Below, one piece after another: positions 7,398-17,581 of a stretch of DNA of 64,000 nucleotides. The number at the start of each line of letters is the position of its first letter. Within the stretch, counting starts at the first letter, position 1. The position numbers and the translations under genes were made by a program. Origin of the DNA: Rhizobium leguminosarum (lineage in GTDB: Bacteria > Pseudomonadota > Alphaproteobacteria > Rhizobiales > Rhizobiaceae); the NCBI RefSeq assembly GCF_002953715.1, contig NZ_CP025012.1, positions 1,488,001-1,552,000 of the forward strand, in the 5' to 3' direction. The notes beneath the pieces were generated by a model. The model worked only from the letters and a program-made list of their open reading frames with translations. It had not been told where the DNA came from and ran no database searches.

Positions 7398-8507
7398 ATG
7401 GGTCCCTTCCCACATGACGCGCCGCCCTCGGAAATCACCGCCGACAATCCGGCGGGCACCGACGGCTTCGAATTCGTCGAATTTGCCCATCCCGAGCCCG
7501 AGAAACTGCGCGAGCTCTTCACACGCATGGGCTACGTCGTGGTCGCCAGGCACAAGACGAAAGACATCACCGTCTGGCGACAAGGTGACATCAACTATCT
7601 GCTGAACGCCGAACCCGGCAGTCATGCCGCCCGTTTCGTCGCAAATCATGGCCCCTGTGCGCCATCGATGGCATGGCGCGTCGTCGACGCCAAACACGCC
7701 TTCGACCACGCCGTGTCAAAAGGTGCTGTTCCCTATGAAGGGGACGACAAGGCGCTCGACGTCCCGACAATTGTCGGCATTGGCGGCTCGCTGCTCTATT
7801 TCGTCGAAACCTATGGGGCAAAGGGATCGGCTTTTGAAGCCGAGTTCGACTGGCTTGGCGAGCGCAACCCGCATCCCCAGGGAATCGGCTTCTATTATCT
7901 CGACCACCTGACGCACAACGTCTTCCGCGGCAACATGGACAAGTGGTGGGATTTTTACCGCAACCTGTTCAATTTCAAGCAGATCCACTTCTTCGATATC
8001 GATGGACGCATCACCGGTCTGGTGAGCCGCGCCATCACCTCACCCTGCGGCAAGATCCGCATTCCGCTGAATGAATCGAAGGACGACACCAGCCAGATCG
8101 AGGAATATTTGAAGAAGTACCGGGGCGAGGGCATCCAGCACATCGCCGTTGGAACGGAGGATATCTACGACGCCACCGACAGGCTTGCCGACAACGGTCT
8201 GCGCTTCATGCCGGGTCCGCCGGAGACCTATTACGACATGTCCTATGAGCGCGTGAACGGCCATAGCGAGCCGATCGAGCGCATGAAGAAACACGGCATC
8301 CTCATCGATGGCGAAGGCGTGGTGAATGGCGGCATGACGAAAATCCTGCTGCAGATCTTCTCCAAAACAGTCATTGGCCCGATCTTCTTCGAATTCATCC
8401 AGCGCAAGGGCGACGAAGGCTTCGGCGAAGGCAACTTCCGGGCGCTTTTCGAGTCGATCGAGGCCGATCAGATCAAGCGTGGTGTCATCGGGACTGCAGC
8501 GGAGTAA
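7398..8507 (+). CDS. hppD: 4-hydroxyphenylpyruvate dioxygenase
   Basis: Non-heme iron enzyme that turns 4-hydroxyphenylpyruvate into homogentisate. The 369-residue protein has the two vicinal-oxygen-chelate halves of the family. The metal triad is visible: His of DHLTHNVF (near 173), His of [12 protein letters not shown] (near 247) and Glu of FFEFIQRKG (near 331). The C-terminal [15 protein letters not shown] motif is typical. The start at 7398 follows CTGGAGGAAAGAAA; the open frame extends further upstream but without similarity. It leads the operon hppD-hmgA-fahA-maiA. Confidence 0.95.
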   Translation: MGPFPHDAPPSEITADNPAGTDGFEFVEFAHPEPEKLRELFTRMGYVVVARHKTKDITVWRQGDINYLLNAEPGSHAARFVANHGPCAPSMAWRVVDAKHAFDHAVSKGAVPYEGDDKALDVPTIVGIGGSLLYFVETYGAKGSAFEAEFDWLGERNPHPQGIGFYYLDHLTHNVFRGNMDKWWDFYRNLFNFKQIHFFDIDGRITGLVSRAITSPCGKIRIPLNESKDDTSQIEEYLKKYRGEGIQHIAVGTEDIYDATDRLADNGLRFMPGPPETYYDMSYERVNGHSEPIERMKKHGILIDGEGVVNGGMTKILLQIFSKTVIGPIFFEFIQRKGDEGFGEGNFRALFESIEADQIKRGVIGTAAE

Positions 8508-8514
8508 ACTCTAT

Positions 8515-8545
8515 AGCGCCGCGCATCTTTCAGACGCGCGGCGCT
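8515..8545. repeat. RIME-type palindromic core between hppD and hmgA
   Basis: AGCGCCGCGC (8515-8524) pairs perfectly with GCGCGGCGCT (8536-8545) around ATCTTTCAGAC. It matches the second palindrome of the elements at 179-281 and 18828-18932 (GCGCGTCT...AGACGCGC within AGCG...CGCT). It sits inside a 61-base gap of an otherwise tight operon and could modulate or process the transcript. Confidence 0.6.
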
Positions 8546-8568
8546 GGAGTGTTCGGGGAGGAGTGAGC

Positions 8569-9930
8569 ATGGACCAGACATCGATCCAGACGTCGGATGG
8601 TGAAGCCGCAACGGCAAACACGCTGAAATATATGCCGGGATTCGGCAATGACTTCGAAACCGAGTCGCTTCCCGGCGCCTTGCCGCAGGGCCAGAACAGT
8701 CCGCAGAAATGCAACTACGGTCTTTATGCGGAGCAGCTTTCCGGCTCGCCGTTCACCGCGCCGCGCGGGACCAACGAAAGGTCCTGGCTTTACCGCATTC
8801 GCCCGAGCGTGCGTCACACCCGCCGCTTCTCCAACGCTTCCTATCCGCTTTGGAAAACCGCACCCAGCTTCGACGAACATTCGCTTCCCCTCGGCCAGCT
8901 TCGCTGGGATCCCATCCCCGCACCCTCGGAGAAGCTGACGTTTCTCGAGGGGGTGCGGACCATCACGACGGCAGGCGATGCCACCACCCAGGTGGGCATG
9001 TCAGCCCATGCCTACGTCTTCAATGAGGACATGGTCGATGACTACTTCTTCAACGCCGACGGTGAACTGCTGATCGTGCCGCAGCTCGGCGCCATCAGAG
9101 TGTTCACCGAAATGGGCATCATGGACGTCGAGCCCCTGGAAATATGCCTCATCCCGCGCGGCATGATGTTCAAGATTCTGAAGGGCGGTGAGCAGACCGT
9201 CTGGCGTGGCTATATCTGCGAAAACTACGGCGCGAAATTCACCTTGCCGGACCGCGGACCGATCGGCGCCAACTGCCTGGCAAACCCGCGCGACTTCAAG
9301 ACACCTGTCGCCGCGTTCGAGGACAAGGAAACGCCGTGCCGTGTTCATGTGAAGTGGTGCGGAAAATTCTATGTCACGGATATCGGCCATTCGCCGCTTG
9401 ATGTGGTGGCCTGGCACGGCAACTATGCCCCGTTCAAATACGACCTGCGGACGTTTTCTCCGGTTGGAGCGATCCGCTTCGATCACCCCGATCCGTCGAT
9501 TTTTTCGGTGCTGACCGCGCCGACCGAAGATGCGGGCACGGCGAATGTCGATTTCGTGATCTTTCCGCCGCGCTGGCTGGTCGCCGAGCACACCTTCCGT
9601 CCGCCCTGGTACCACCGCAACATCATGAGCGAATTCATGGGCCTGATCCACGGCCAGTATGACGCCAAGGAGGAGGGCTTCGTGCCGGGCGGCATGAGCC
9701 TGCACAACATGATGCTTCCCCACGGGCCGGACGCGCTCGCCTTCGAAAAGGCATCCAATACCGAGCTCAAACCCGTGAAGCTCGATCACACCATGGCCTT
9801 CATGTTCGAGACCAGGTACCCGCAGCAACTGACGAAATACGCCGCCGAGCTTGAAACGCTGCAGGATAATTACCTGGAATGCTGGGATGGGCTGGAACGC
9901 AAGTTCGACGGAACCCCCGGTATCAAGTGA
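8569..9930 (+). CDS. hmgA: Homogentisate 1,2-dioxygenase
   Basis: Opens the ring of homogentisate to give 4-maleylacetoacetate. At 453 residues the length fits the family. Recognisable features are [12 protein letters not shown] near residue 25, [16 protein letters not shown] near 65, and the iron-binding C-terminal cupin region with [20 protein letters not shown] (near 345) followed by [24 protein letters not shown] precedes ATG 8569. It lies 61 bases downstream of hppD, separated by a palindromic element. Confidence 0.95.
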   Translation: MDQTSIQTSDGEAATANTLKYMPGFGNDFETESLPGALPQGQNSPQKCNYGLYAEQLSGSPFTAPRGTNERSWLYRIRPSVRHTRRFSNASYPLWKTAPSFDEHSLPLGQLRWDPIPAPSEKLTFLEGVRTITTAGDATTQVGMSAHAYVFNEDMVDDYFFNADGELLIVPQLGAIRVFTEMGIMDVEPLEICLIPRGMMFKILKGGEQTVWRGYICENYGAKFTLPDRGPIGANCLANPRDFKTPVAAFEDKETPCRVHVKWCGKFYVTDIGHSPLDVVAWHGNYAPFKYDLRTFSPVGAIRFDHPDPSIFSVLTAPTEDAGTANVDFVIFPPRWLVAEHTFRPPWYHRNIMSEFMGLIHGQYDAKEEGFVPGGMSLHNMMLPHGPDALAFEKASNTELKPVKLDHTMAFMFETRYPQQLTKYAAELETLQDNYLECWDGLERKFDGTPGIK

Positions 9931-9970
9931 TGCATCAAGTGAAGTCATCCTCCGGCACGGGATCTCGGAC

Positions 9971-10996
9971 ATGAAGCTTGCGACGTTAAAAGACTCCACG
10001 CGGGACGGCCGGCTGGTCGTCGTTTCCCGCGACCTGACCCGCTGTTCGGAGGTCGGTCACATTGCCCGGACCCTGCAGGCAGCGCTCGATGACTGGGCGC
10101 ATGTGGCTCCGAGACTTCAGCTGATTGCCGAAGGCATCGAGACCGGCGCCCAGCCGACGATCCGCTTTCACGAACATGACGCTACGTCACCGTTGCCGCG
10201 AGCCTACCAATGGGCCGATGGTTCCGCCTACGTCAACCATGTCGAACTGGTGCGCAAAGCGCGCGGCGCCGAAATGCCGGCAAGCTTCTGGACCGATCCG
10301 CTGATCTATCAAGGCGGGTCGGACGCGTTCCTCGCGCCGCGCGACCCGATCTTGGCGGCTGACGAGGCATACGGGATCGACATGGAAGGTGAGGTCGCCG
10401 TCATCACCGGCGACGTTGCCATGGGTTCCAGCCCGGACTCCGCACGCGGCGCCATCCGCCTGCTGATGCTCGTCAACGACGTGTCGCTGCGCGGTCTGAT
10501 CCCGGGCGAATTGGCGAAGGGGTTTGGTTTCTTCCAGTCGAAGCCGGCATCGGCATTTTCTCCGGTCGCGGTAACGCCGGACGAGCTCGGAGATGCCTGG
10601 GACGGCGGAAAGCTGCATCTGCCGCTGCTGGTCAGCTTGAACGGCAAGCCATTCGGCAAGGCGAACGCCGGCATCGACATGACATTCGATTTTGGCCAAC
10701 TGATCGCCCATGCCGCCAAAACCCGTAACCTCCTGGCCGGAGCGATCATCGGCTCGGGAACGGTGTCCAACAAGCTCGACGGCGGCCCGGGCAAGCCGGT
10801 GGAAGAGGGAGGAAGCGGCTACTCCTGCATTGCCGAAATCAGGATGATCGAGACGATCGAGACCGGATCGCCGAAGACCGCCTTCATGAAGTTCGGGGAT
10901 CAGGTTCGCATCGAGATGAAGGATAAGGCCGGTCATTCGATCTTCGGGGCGATCGAGCAGACGGTCGAAAAATACCAAGGGGCCGACCGGCTATGA
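9971..10996 (+). CDS. fahA: Fumarylacetoacetate hydrolase
   Basis: Last enzyme of the homogentisate route: splits fumarylacetoacetate into fumarate and acetoacetate. The 341-residue protein belongs to the FAH fold. Metal-site residues are seen in DIEGEVAV-type context (YGIDMEGEVAVITGD, near 140) and in the loop GAIIGSGTVSNK near 260. The start MKLATLKDSTRDGRL is the usual one. The stop codon overlaps the start of maiA by four bases, so the two are translationally coupled. It is about 340 residues, shorter than the animal enzyme, as in many proteobacteria. Confidence 0.9.
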   Translation: MKLATLKDSTRDGRLVVVSRDLTRCSEVGHIARTLQAALDDWAHVAPRLQLIAEGIETGAQPTIRFHEHDATSPLPRAYQWADGSAYVNHVELVRKARGAEMPASFWTDPLIYQGGSDAFLAPRDPILAADEAYGIDMEGEVAVITGDVAMGSSPDSARGAIRLLMLVNDVSLRGLIPGELAKGFGFFQSKPASAFSPVAVTPDELGDAWDGGKLHLPLLVSLNGKPFGKANAGIDMTFDFGQLIAHAAKTRNLLAGAIIGSGTVSNKLDGGPGKPVEEGGSGYSCIAEIRMIETIETGSPKTAFMKFGDQVRIEMKDKAGHSIFGAIEQTVEKYQGADRL

Positions 10997-11625
10997 ACGA
11001 GGTCGTCCTCTACGACTACTGGAGATCATCGGCGAGCTATCGCGTCCGCATCGCGCTCAATCTCTTGGGCGTCGATTATCAGACAGTCCCCATCAACCTG
11101 TTGGAAGGGGCGCACAAGACCCCGGAGTATCTGGCGCTCAACCCGCAGGGACTGGTGCCGACATTGGTGATCGACGGAAGAACCCTAACGCAATCGCTGG
11201 CAATCATCGAATATCTGGCCGAGCTTCGGCCGGAATACGGATTGCTGCCACCTGACATTGCCGATCGCCAGAAAGTCCGCGCCCTTGCCTATGCGGTCGC
11301 CATGGATATCCATCCGATCTGCAACTTGCATGTCGTGTCGCATCTGATGAGCATGACCGAGAAGGCCGATGCCCGCGAGGAATGGATGAAACATTTCATC
11401 ACCGACGGACTGCGCAAACTGGAATCCATGATCGGCGAAGCCGATGGCGCGTTCAGCTTTGGGGATGCGCCGACGATGGCGGATCTCTGTCTCGTTCCCC
11501 AGGTCTACAACGCCCGCCGCTGGAGAGTGGAGTTGACCGCTTTCAAGCGCATCGTCGATATCGACGGCAGGTGCGCAGACCTGCCGGCCTTCCAAGCGGC
11601 GCATCCTGACCGCGTGCGACCGTAG
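10993..11625 (+). CDS. maiA: Maleylacetoacetate isomerase (zeta-class GST)
   Basis: Glutathione-dependent cis-trans isomerase acting between HmgA and FahA. The 210-residue protein has the zeta-class active-site motif SSASYRVRIALNL near residues 12-24 (first Ser catalytic), followed by NPQGLVPTLVIDG and the helical C-terminal GST domain with GDAPTMADLCLVPQVYNARR. Its start overlaps the end of fahA (ATGA). It completes the set of four enzymes from hydroxyphenylpyruvate to central metabolism. Confidence 0.93.
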   Translation: MNEVVLYDYWRSSASYRVRIALNLLGVDYQTVPINLLEGAHKTPEYLALNPQGLVPTLVIDGRTLTQSLAIIEYLAELRPEYGLLPPDIADRQKVRALAYAVAMDIHPICNLHVVSHLMSMTEKADAREEWMKHFITDGLRKLESMIGEADGAFSFGDAPTMADLCLVPQVYNARRWRVELTAFKRIVDIDGRCADLPAFQAAHPDRVRP

Positions 11626-11645
11626 CGGCAGACCAGTCGCAACTA

Positions 11646-12086
11646 AATCCGAAGACTCACTGCCTCTCCTGCAGCTCTCGCATCAATTGACGGCAGCGTA
11701 TCGGATCGCGTGGACTGGGACCTGCCCTCGCCACCGGCAAGCGCGCCGCCCCCGCCAGGCGCCGCACCGCAGGAGAGCGCAACACCCGCCGACATGCCGT
11801 CAGACCCCAGCGCTTCCGAGGAGGTGGCGGCCTCCGAACCCGGCGACCTGACCACGGAGGCGGTTGATTTCGTCAACCGATACAATGACGAATGGTCGAA
11901 AGACAGTGCCTCGGCGTTGGCCTTTATGAAGGGCGTCTATGCCGACGAGGTCTCCTTCTTCGGAAACTCGGTCAACGCTGGCCGGAGCGCATCTACAGCG
12001 TCAAGCCGGGCTCCGTGACTGCCAGCTGTGCCGGAAAATGCGAAATGTCAGGAATTGTCGAGTGGTCCTCGTCAATCGCGTCGTAA
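11646..12086 (+). pseudogene. Frameshifted remnant of a secreted-type hypothetical protein
   Basis: An open frame without a good start runs from 11646 with a Pro/Ser/Ala-rich stretch, then VDFVNRYNDEWSKDSASALAFMKGVYADEVSFFGNSV. At about 11975 the matching sequence jumps to another frame and continues as QRWPERIYSVKPGSVTASC. The motif order (…VNRYNDEWS…YADxVxFFGK…RWPERxYxVKPGS…C) is that of a C-terminal domain seen in several rhizobial exported or caspase-like proteins, where 12-16 further residues normally link FFG and RWPER. So there seems to be an out-of-frame deletion plus loss of both ends. The 3' part overlaps the end of the gene on the other strand. Confidence 0.6.
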
Positions 12087-12637
12087 GTGATGCCCACGGT
12101 CTGCGCCTTGGCGGCCGTCAGCCACGCGATGCCTTCAGGTGGTGCCGACATCACGTAGGCGATGGCAGTCTCGGACAATCCCAGCTGGTTGAGATAAGCT
12201 CCGACCAGCGCATTGGCGACGCCGCTCTCGCTGGCCTTCCCGTCGACCACGCGATAGGCGGCATGGAAGCCGATATTGGATTCGGGCTGAAGAAACCGAG
12301 GCGATCCGGCAAGCCAGGTGAGGGCGCAAGCTGAAGCACACAAGGTCCCCGGCGGGGTGGCCGTCGCAAAGCCTCGAAGGCGGATGGCACGCCCGATCTC
12401 GATCTCGGCTTTGAGATCCCCGCCCTCGCTGTTCAGAAAAACAAGGGCCTTGCTGGAGGCCGTGGCCAGGTTTCTGAAGACGATTTCGTCACCGTCATTC
12501 AAGACGCCCGTGACGGAGATCAGGTCCGTATCATTCTCTAACAGCTGTCGCGTGATCTCTGCCGCAGACAGAGGAAATGACAATAGAAACAGCAACCCAG
12601 CAACGATTCCCCCGCGTTTGTGGTTACTATTGAACAT
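11993..12637 (-). CDS. Secreted ClpP-like protein (COG3904-type)
   Basis: About 214 residues with a signal peptide (MFNSNHKRGGIVAGLLFLLSF, cleavage after LSAA). The body has a ClpP/crotonase-like fold signature: ALVFLNSEGGDL, the AIRLRGFAT helix, then CASACALTWLAGSPR, where Ser before Ala-Cys matches the serine position of periplasmic ClpP-class proteins. Then IGFHAAYR, which supplies the histidine position. It may be a periplasmic protease-like protein, substrate unknown. The last 20 or so residues are read from the pseudogene strand at 11993-12086, so the natural C-terminus has probably been replaced. An upstream in-frame GTG/ATG at 12688 is less likely. Confidence 0.7.
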   Translation of the reverse strand: MFNSNHKRGGIVAGLLFLLSFPLSAAEITRQLLENDTDLISVTGVLNDGDEIVFRNLATASSKALVFLNSEGGDLKAEIEIGRAIRLRGFATATPPGTLCASACALTWLAGSPRFLQPESNIGFHAAYRVVDGKASESGVANALVGAYLNQLGLSETAIAYVMSAPPEGIAWLTAAKAQTVGITYDAIDEDHSTIPDISHFPAQLAVTEPGLTL

Positions 12638-12860
12638 TGCGACGAATGTTCTTGCAAGCCTGGGCTGATCACCGAGGTACGTGACCACCTGCGGGAGATT
12701 GGCGTCGTGCCGTCAGCGTGATCGCCCCCAAGGCGGGGGAGAAAGATGCTGCAATACAAGAAGCGCGCTCCATACGGGATGTCGATGGTTGCTCCCTGGC
12801 TTCTGGTGCTTGCCTATACCTATCACCGAGCGTGCGCGTCATCGAGGATATGTGGGCATT

Positions 12861-13628
12861 TCAAAATGCCACTCTGCCGACCTCGACAGCGTGCGACGGG
12901 CGTCGCAGCGAGCCGGCGGCTCCTGCGATGTTTAGGTTGCGTCTCTTCGCCTCGTCGGTCGTTGATCCCGCGAGGAACCTCTCGATCTCACGCAGATGCC
13001 CTGGCTTGACGGCGTCGTCCTCGCATTGGCCATAGTGCCCCTTCCAGATATTCGCGGCGATTGGGCTGTTCACTGCCTCGGTGATCGCTCGTTTCGCAAC
13101 GTCGTTCTCGGAAACGAGGTTTTTCTTCATCAAGGTGTGGATCGCTTCGCCAAGAACGACGGCCGAATCGTGGAAGTTGATATGCTCGACCGCGGTGTAG
13201 ATTGGATCTCGTCGTCCGTCATCGAGGCAATGGTGCGCGGTGAAAATCCAATCATGAATCATGTAGGCGGGTGCATACCCCCACGGATTGAAGCCCTTGA
13301 ACGGTTGAACGATCTTCGGCACGGAGCCGCCGTCGGTATACATGACGCTTGGAACGATCGGAGCCGAATTGACGCCTGGACGACGAAACGTCAACGGGGC
13401 ATGAGGGTCGGGCACGAATACGAATTTCCCGTCGCCGGCCCTGTCGCCTTCTCCGACCCACATGACGATCAACGTTCCAGAGAAGGTGCCAGCCTGCAGA
13501 TCGCCGAAATCGATGGTCGTGCAGCTCGCAAGCACGGACGCCATTGATGCCGCGATTAGCATTACCGACCTCTTTCGTCGGCTTGGTCTTCGGCGAATCG
13601 AGTTTGCAATCCCAGCCAGGTTCGTCAT
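12861..13628 (-). CDS. Lipoprotein with DUF1353 domain
   Basis: A 255-residue protein. A long basic N-terminus (RRRPSRRKRS) leads to a hydrophobic stretch and a lipobox LASC with Cys 36, so it should be lipid-anchored. From about residue 90 it carries a DUF1353-type domain: TDGGSVPKIVQPFKGFNPWG, then PAYMIHDWIFTAHHC, the conserved HDW block. DUF1353 is best known from tailed phages and their hosts' small genes, function unknown. The C-terminal 60 residues are Arg/Asp-rich and unmatched. It faces nrdJ's 3' end with no shared operon. Confidence 0.72.
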   Translation of the reverse strand: MTNLAGIANSIRRRPSRRKRSVMLIAASMASVLASCTTIDFGDLQAGTFSGTLIVMWVGEGDRAGDGKFVFVPDPHAPLTFRRPGVNSAPIVPSVMYTDGGSVPKIVQPFKGFNPWGYAPAYMIHDWIFTAHHCLDDGRRDPIYTAVEHINFHDSAVVLGEAIHTLMKKNLVSENDVAKRAITEAVNSPIAANIWKGHYGQCEDDAVKPGHLREIERFLAGSTTDEAKRRNLNIAGAAGSLRRPSHAVEVGRVAF

Positions 13629-13765
13629 CAGTGAGTCGCTCCCCTCTCACGTTGACAATTTCCAGGCACCTTGAGCGCCTGGAAAATCTGCGTTTTTATA
13701 TGCCTGTTGGGGTTGGGCTCTTGCTTCGGGTTTTCACTCCAGAACTAAAGAGCAACAAGCCCTAC

Positions 13766-16700
13766 TCAGCTGCACCCGCTCGTCGCGCCACAAGTATCGC
13801 ACTTCTCGCAGGTACCATTCCGAACCATCGTGAAGTTCTGGCACTCCGAGCACATGTTGCCGGTATAGCCCTGCATGATCGAGCGCTGGCGGCGTTCGGC
13901 TTCGCGCTTCTTGGCTTCGGATTTTGCCGATGCCGCGTCGGCTGCCGCCTTGTCGGAGAAGAGGGCTGTCGCGTCGCTGGTGATTTCCTCGGTCACCTCT
14001 TCGGCGATCTCCTCGGCCAATTCCTTGGCGCGCTCCTCGTAGTCGCGCTTGAAGGCGACGATTTCGGAGGTGGAGACGGCGATCGTCGGCTCCAGCTTGC
14101 GGGCAGCGCTGCCTGCAAAGACGGTCACAGTGCCGGTGGACGTGGCGCGGGCAGGGGCGGCGGTGGCCGCACCCTTGGGTTCGCCTGCCTGGCGTTCGCC
14201 GCCGGTGCCGGACACCAGCGTCGGCTTGTAGCCGCGGGTCCAGCCGGTGGAGAGCAGGTTGGTCTTGCCTTCCTGAATGCCCTTGCCGAGCGCCGTGTTC
14301 GAGAAGTCGGACGTATCGACATGCGCCAGGTCGTGGCGGCCGAGATAGGAGACGGCAAGCTCGCGGAAGACATAATCGAGGATCGATGTGGCGTTCTTGA
14401 TCGCGTCATTGCCGATGACCATGCCGGCCGGCTCGAACTTGGTGAAGGTGAAGGCCTCGACATATTCCTCGAGCGGCACGCCATATTGCAGGCCGAGCGA
14501 GATGGCGATGGCGAAATTGTTCATCATCGCACGGAAGGCCGCGCCTTCCTTGTGCATGTCGATGAAGATCTCGCCGATGCGGCCGTCGCCGAATTCGCCG
14601 GTGCGCAGATAGACCTTGTGTCCGCCGACGGCGGCCTTCTGGGTATAGCCCTGGCGGCGGTTCGGCAGCTTCTCGCGTTCGCGCGAAACCCGCTCGATCA
14701 CCCGCTCGATGATCTTCTCGGTGACGGTGACGGCCTGGGCGGCGAGGGGCGCCTGCAGCAGTTCCTCCAGCGCATCCTCGTCGTCCTCGTCCTCGATCAG
14801 CGAGGAGTTGAGCGGCTGCGACAGCTTCGAGCCGTCGCGATAGAGCGCGTTGGCCTTGAGGCCAAGCTTCCAGGAAAGTATGTAGGCGTTCTTGCAATCC
14901 TCGACGGTCGCCTCGTTCGGCATGTTGATCGTCTTGGAAATCGCACCCGAGATGAAGGGCTGGGCAGCCGCCATCATGCGGATATGGCTTTCCACCGAGA
15001 GGTAGCGCTTGCCGATCTTGCCGCAAGGATTGGCGCAATCGAAGACCGGCAGGTGCTCATTCTTGAGGAAGGGCGCGCCTTCCAGTGTCATCGCACCGCA
15101 GACATGGATGTTGGCGGCTTCGATGTCCTTCTTCGAGAAGCCGATATGGTCGAGCAGGCTGAAGCTCATGTCGGCGAGCTGTTCGTCGGAAACCTTCAGC
15201 GTCTCCTTCAGGAAGTCAGCGCCGAGCGTCCACTGGTTGAAGACGAACTTGATGTCGAAGGCGCTCTTCAGCGCGGCGTTGACGGCCTCCACCTTCTCGT
15301 CGGTGAAGCCCTTGGTCTTCAGCGACGACGGATTGACGGCCGGCGCCTGGTTCAGGTTGCCATGGCCGACAGCATAGGCCTCGATCTCGGCGATCTGGCT
15401 TTCCGAATAGCCGAGCGTGCGCAGCGCGTCGGGCACGGCGCGGTTGATGATCTTGAAGTAGCCGCCGCCGGCGAGCTTCTTGAACTTGACGAGGGCAAAG
15501 TCGGGCTCGATGCCCGTCGTATCGCAATCCATGACGAGACCGATCGTGCCTGTGGGCGCGATGACCGAGACCTGGGCATTGCGGTAGCCATGCTGTTCAC
15601 CGAGCTCGAGCGCCTTGTCCCAGGCCGATTTGGCGTGGGCGACGAGATCCTGGTCCGGGTTTTCCGAATGGATCAACGCGACCGGGTTGATCGACAGCGC
15701 TTCATAGCCGGAGCTCTCGCCATGCGCCGCACGGCGATGGTTGCGAATGACCTTGAGCATGCTCTCGCGGTTCGGCGCGAAATTCGGGAACGGGCCGAGC
15801 TCGGCGGCCATTTCGGCCGAGGTCGCATAGCAGATGCCGGTCATGATCGCGGTCAGCGACCCTGCGATGGCGCGGGCCTCAGTGGAGTCATAGGGAATGC
15901 CCGACGACATTAGCAGGCCGCCGATATTGGCGTAGCCGAGGCCGAGCGTGCGGTATTCGTAGGAGAGTTCGGCAATGCGCTTCGACGGGAACTGCGCCAT
16001 CATGACCGAGACTTCGAGCACGACGGTCCACAGGCGAACCGCATGTTCGTAATCGGCGATGTTGATGCGCTTGGTGGCCTTGTCCTTGAACTGCAGCAGG
16101 TTCAGCGAGGCAAGGTTGCAGGCCGTGTCGTCGAGGAACATGTATTCCGAGCACGGGTTCGAGCCGCGAATCGGGCCGCCGGCCGGCGAGGTGTGCCAGT
16201 CGTTCATCGTCGTGTTGAAGTGGATGCCGGGATCGGCCGAAGCCCAGGCAGCGTAGGAGATGGTTTCCCAGAGATCGCGGGCCCTCAGCGTCTTCATCAC
16301 GCGGCCGTCCTTGCGGGCGGTCAGGTTCCATTCGCCATCATTCTCGACGGCGCGCAGGAAGTCGTCCTTGATCGAGACGGAGTTGTTGGAGTTCTGGCCG
16401 GATACCGTGAGGTAGGCTTCCGAATCCCAATCCGTGTCGTAGGTCTTGAATTGGAGATCCTTGTAGCCCTGGCGGGCGAACTGGATGACGCGCTGGACGT
16501 AGTTCTCGGGAACCTGGTCCTTCTTGGCGGCGCGGATTTCGCGCTTCAGGGCAGGGTTCTTGTTGGGATCATAGCAATCGCCATTGTCACCGCCTTCGCA
16601 GTTGAAGCAGGCCTTCATGATCGCCTTCAGATGCTTGGCGACGACCTTGGAGCCGGTGACGAGGGCTGCGACCTTCTGCTCTTCCTTGACCTTCCAGTTG

Positions 16701-17581
16701 ATGTATTCCTCGATATCGGGATGGTCGATATCGACGACCACCATCTTGGCGGCGCGGCGCGTCGTGCCGCCCGATTTGATGGCGCCGGCGGCGCGGTCGC
16801 CGATCTTCAGGAAGCTCATCAGGCCGGAGGATCGGCCGCCGCCGGAAAGCTTTTCGCCTTCGCCGCGCAGCATCGAGAAGTTGGAACCGGTGCCGGAGCC
16901 GTATTTGAAGAGTCGCGCCTCACGCACCCAGAGATCCATGATGCCGCCTTCGTTGACGAGATCGTCCTCGACAGACTGGATGAAGCAGGCATGCGGCTGC
17001 GGGTGTTCGTAGGCCGACTTGGACTTGGTCAGCTTGCCGGTGAAGGGATCGACGTAGAAATGGCCCTGGCCGGGACCGTCGATGCCGTAGGCCCAGTGCA
17101 GGCCGGTGTTGAACCACTGCGGCGAGTTCGGGGCGACGCGCTGGGTGGCGAGCATATAGGCAAGCTCGTCCTTGAAGGCCGAGGCATCTTCCTCGGAGGA
17201 GAAATAGCCGCCCTTCCAGCCCCAATAGGTCCAGGTGCCGGCAAGACGGTCGAAGACCTGGCGCGCATCGATTTCGGAGCCGGTCTGCTCGTCCTTGGAC
17301 AGGGTCTTCAGCGCAGCATCGTCGGGAACGGAGCGCCACAGGAAGGAAGGAACATCGTTTTCCTCGACCTTCTTCAACCGGGTGGGAACGCCAGCCTTGC
17401 GGAAATACTTCTGCGCCAGAACGTCGGTCGCGACCTGGGAGAACTGCGCGGGAACATCGATATTCTCGAGGCGGAACACGATCGAACCGTCAGGGTTCTT
17501 GATCTCGCTCGTCGCCTTGCGGAATTCGATATCCGCATAGGCGCCTTGGCCGGCCTTCGTGAAACGACGTTCGATGCGCAT
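13766..17581 (-). CDS. nrdJ: Vitamin B12-dependent ribonucleotide reductase
   Basis: Class II reductase that makes deoxyribonucleotides with adenosylcobalamin and without oxygen. At 1271 residues it is the long alphaproteobacterial form. Visible features: an N-terminal region typical of the class, [14 protein letters not shown] near 215, [21 protein letters not shown] near 500 (active-site loop), [17 protein letters not shown] near 690, and [18 protein letters not shown] further on. The C-terminus (last 25 residues) is a CxxC-rich tail, CSECQ...CEKCDTCG, which shuttles electrons or binds zinc. It is the only reductase gene in this window. Two candidate NrdR boxes lie 128-174 bases upstream. 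Confidence 0.96.
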   Translation of the reverse strand: MRIERRFTKAGQGAYADIEFRKATSEIKNPDGSIVFRLENIDVPAQFSQVATDVLAQKYFRKAGVPTRLKKVEENDVPSFLWRSVPDDAALKTLSKDEQTGSEIDARQVFDRLAGTWTYWGWKGGYFSSEEDASAFKDELAYMLATQRVAPNSPQWFNTGLHWAYGIDGPGQGHFYVDPFTGKLTKSKSAYEHPQPHACFIQSVEDDLVNEGGIMDLWVREARLFKYGSGTGSNFSMLRGEGEKLSGGGRSSGLMSFLKIGDRAAGAIKSGGTTRRAAKMVVVDIDHPDIEEYINWKVKEEQKVAALVTGSKVVAKHLKAIMKACFNCEGGDNGDCYDPNKNPALKREIRAAKKDQVPENYVQRVIQFARQGYKDLQFKTYDTDWDSEAYLTVSGQNSNNSVSIKDDFLRAVENDGEWNLTARKDGRVMKTLRARDLWETISYAAWASADPGIHFNTTMNDWHTSPAGGPIRGSNPCSEYMFLDDTACNLASLNLLQFKDKATKRINIADYEHAVRLWTVVLEVSVMMAQFPSKRIAELSYEYRTLGLGYANIGGLLMSSGIPYDSTEARAIAGSLTAIMTGICYATSAEMAAELGPFPNFAPNRESMLKVIRNHRRAAHGESSGYEALSINPVALIHSENPDQDLVAHAKSAWDKALELGEQHGYRNAQVSVIAPTGTIGLVMDCDTTGIEPDFALVKFKKLAGGGYFKIINRAVPDALRTLGYSESQIAEIEAYAVGHGNLNQAPAVNPSSLKTKGFTDEKVEAVNAALKSAFDIKFVFNQWTLGADFLKETLKVSDEQLADMSFSLLDHIGFSKKDIEAANIHVCGAMTLEGAPFLKNEHLPVFDCANPCGKIGKRYLSVESHIRMMAAAQPFISGAISKTINMPNEATVEDCKNAYILSWKLGLKANALYRDGSKLSQPLNSSLIEDEDDEDALEELLQAPLAAQAVTVTEKIIERVIERVSREREKLPNRRQGYTQKAAVGGHKVYLRTGEFGDGRIGEIFIDMHKEGAAFRAMMNNFAIAISLGLQYGVPLEEYVEAFTFTKFEPAGMVIGNDAIKNATSILDYVFRELAVSYLGRHDLAHVDTSDFSNTALGKGIQEGKTNLLSTGWTRGYKPTLVSGTGGERQAGEPKGAATAAPARATSTGTVTVFAGSAARKLEPTIAVSTSEIVAFKRDYEERAKELAEEIAEEVTEEITSDATALFSDKAAADAASAKSEAKKREAERRQRSIMQGYTGNMCSECQNFTMVRNGTCEKCDTCGATSGCS

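Noticed and set aside
13544..15913. 789-codon open frame on the plus strand
   Set aside because: It lies antisense to nrdJ. Its composition (Gly/Arg/Leu/Asp/Val-rich, no domain motifs) is that of a shadow of a GC-rich gene, and NrdJ's motifs are complete on the other strand.
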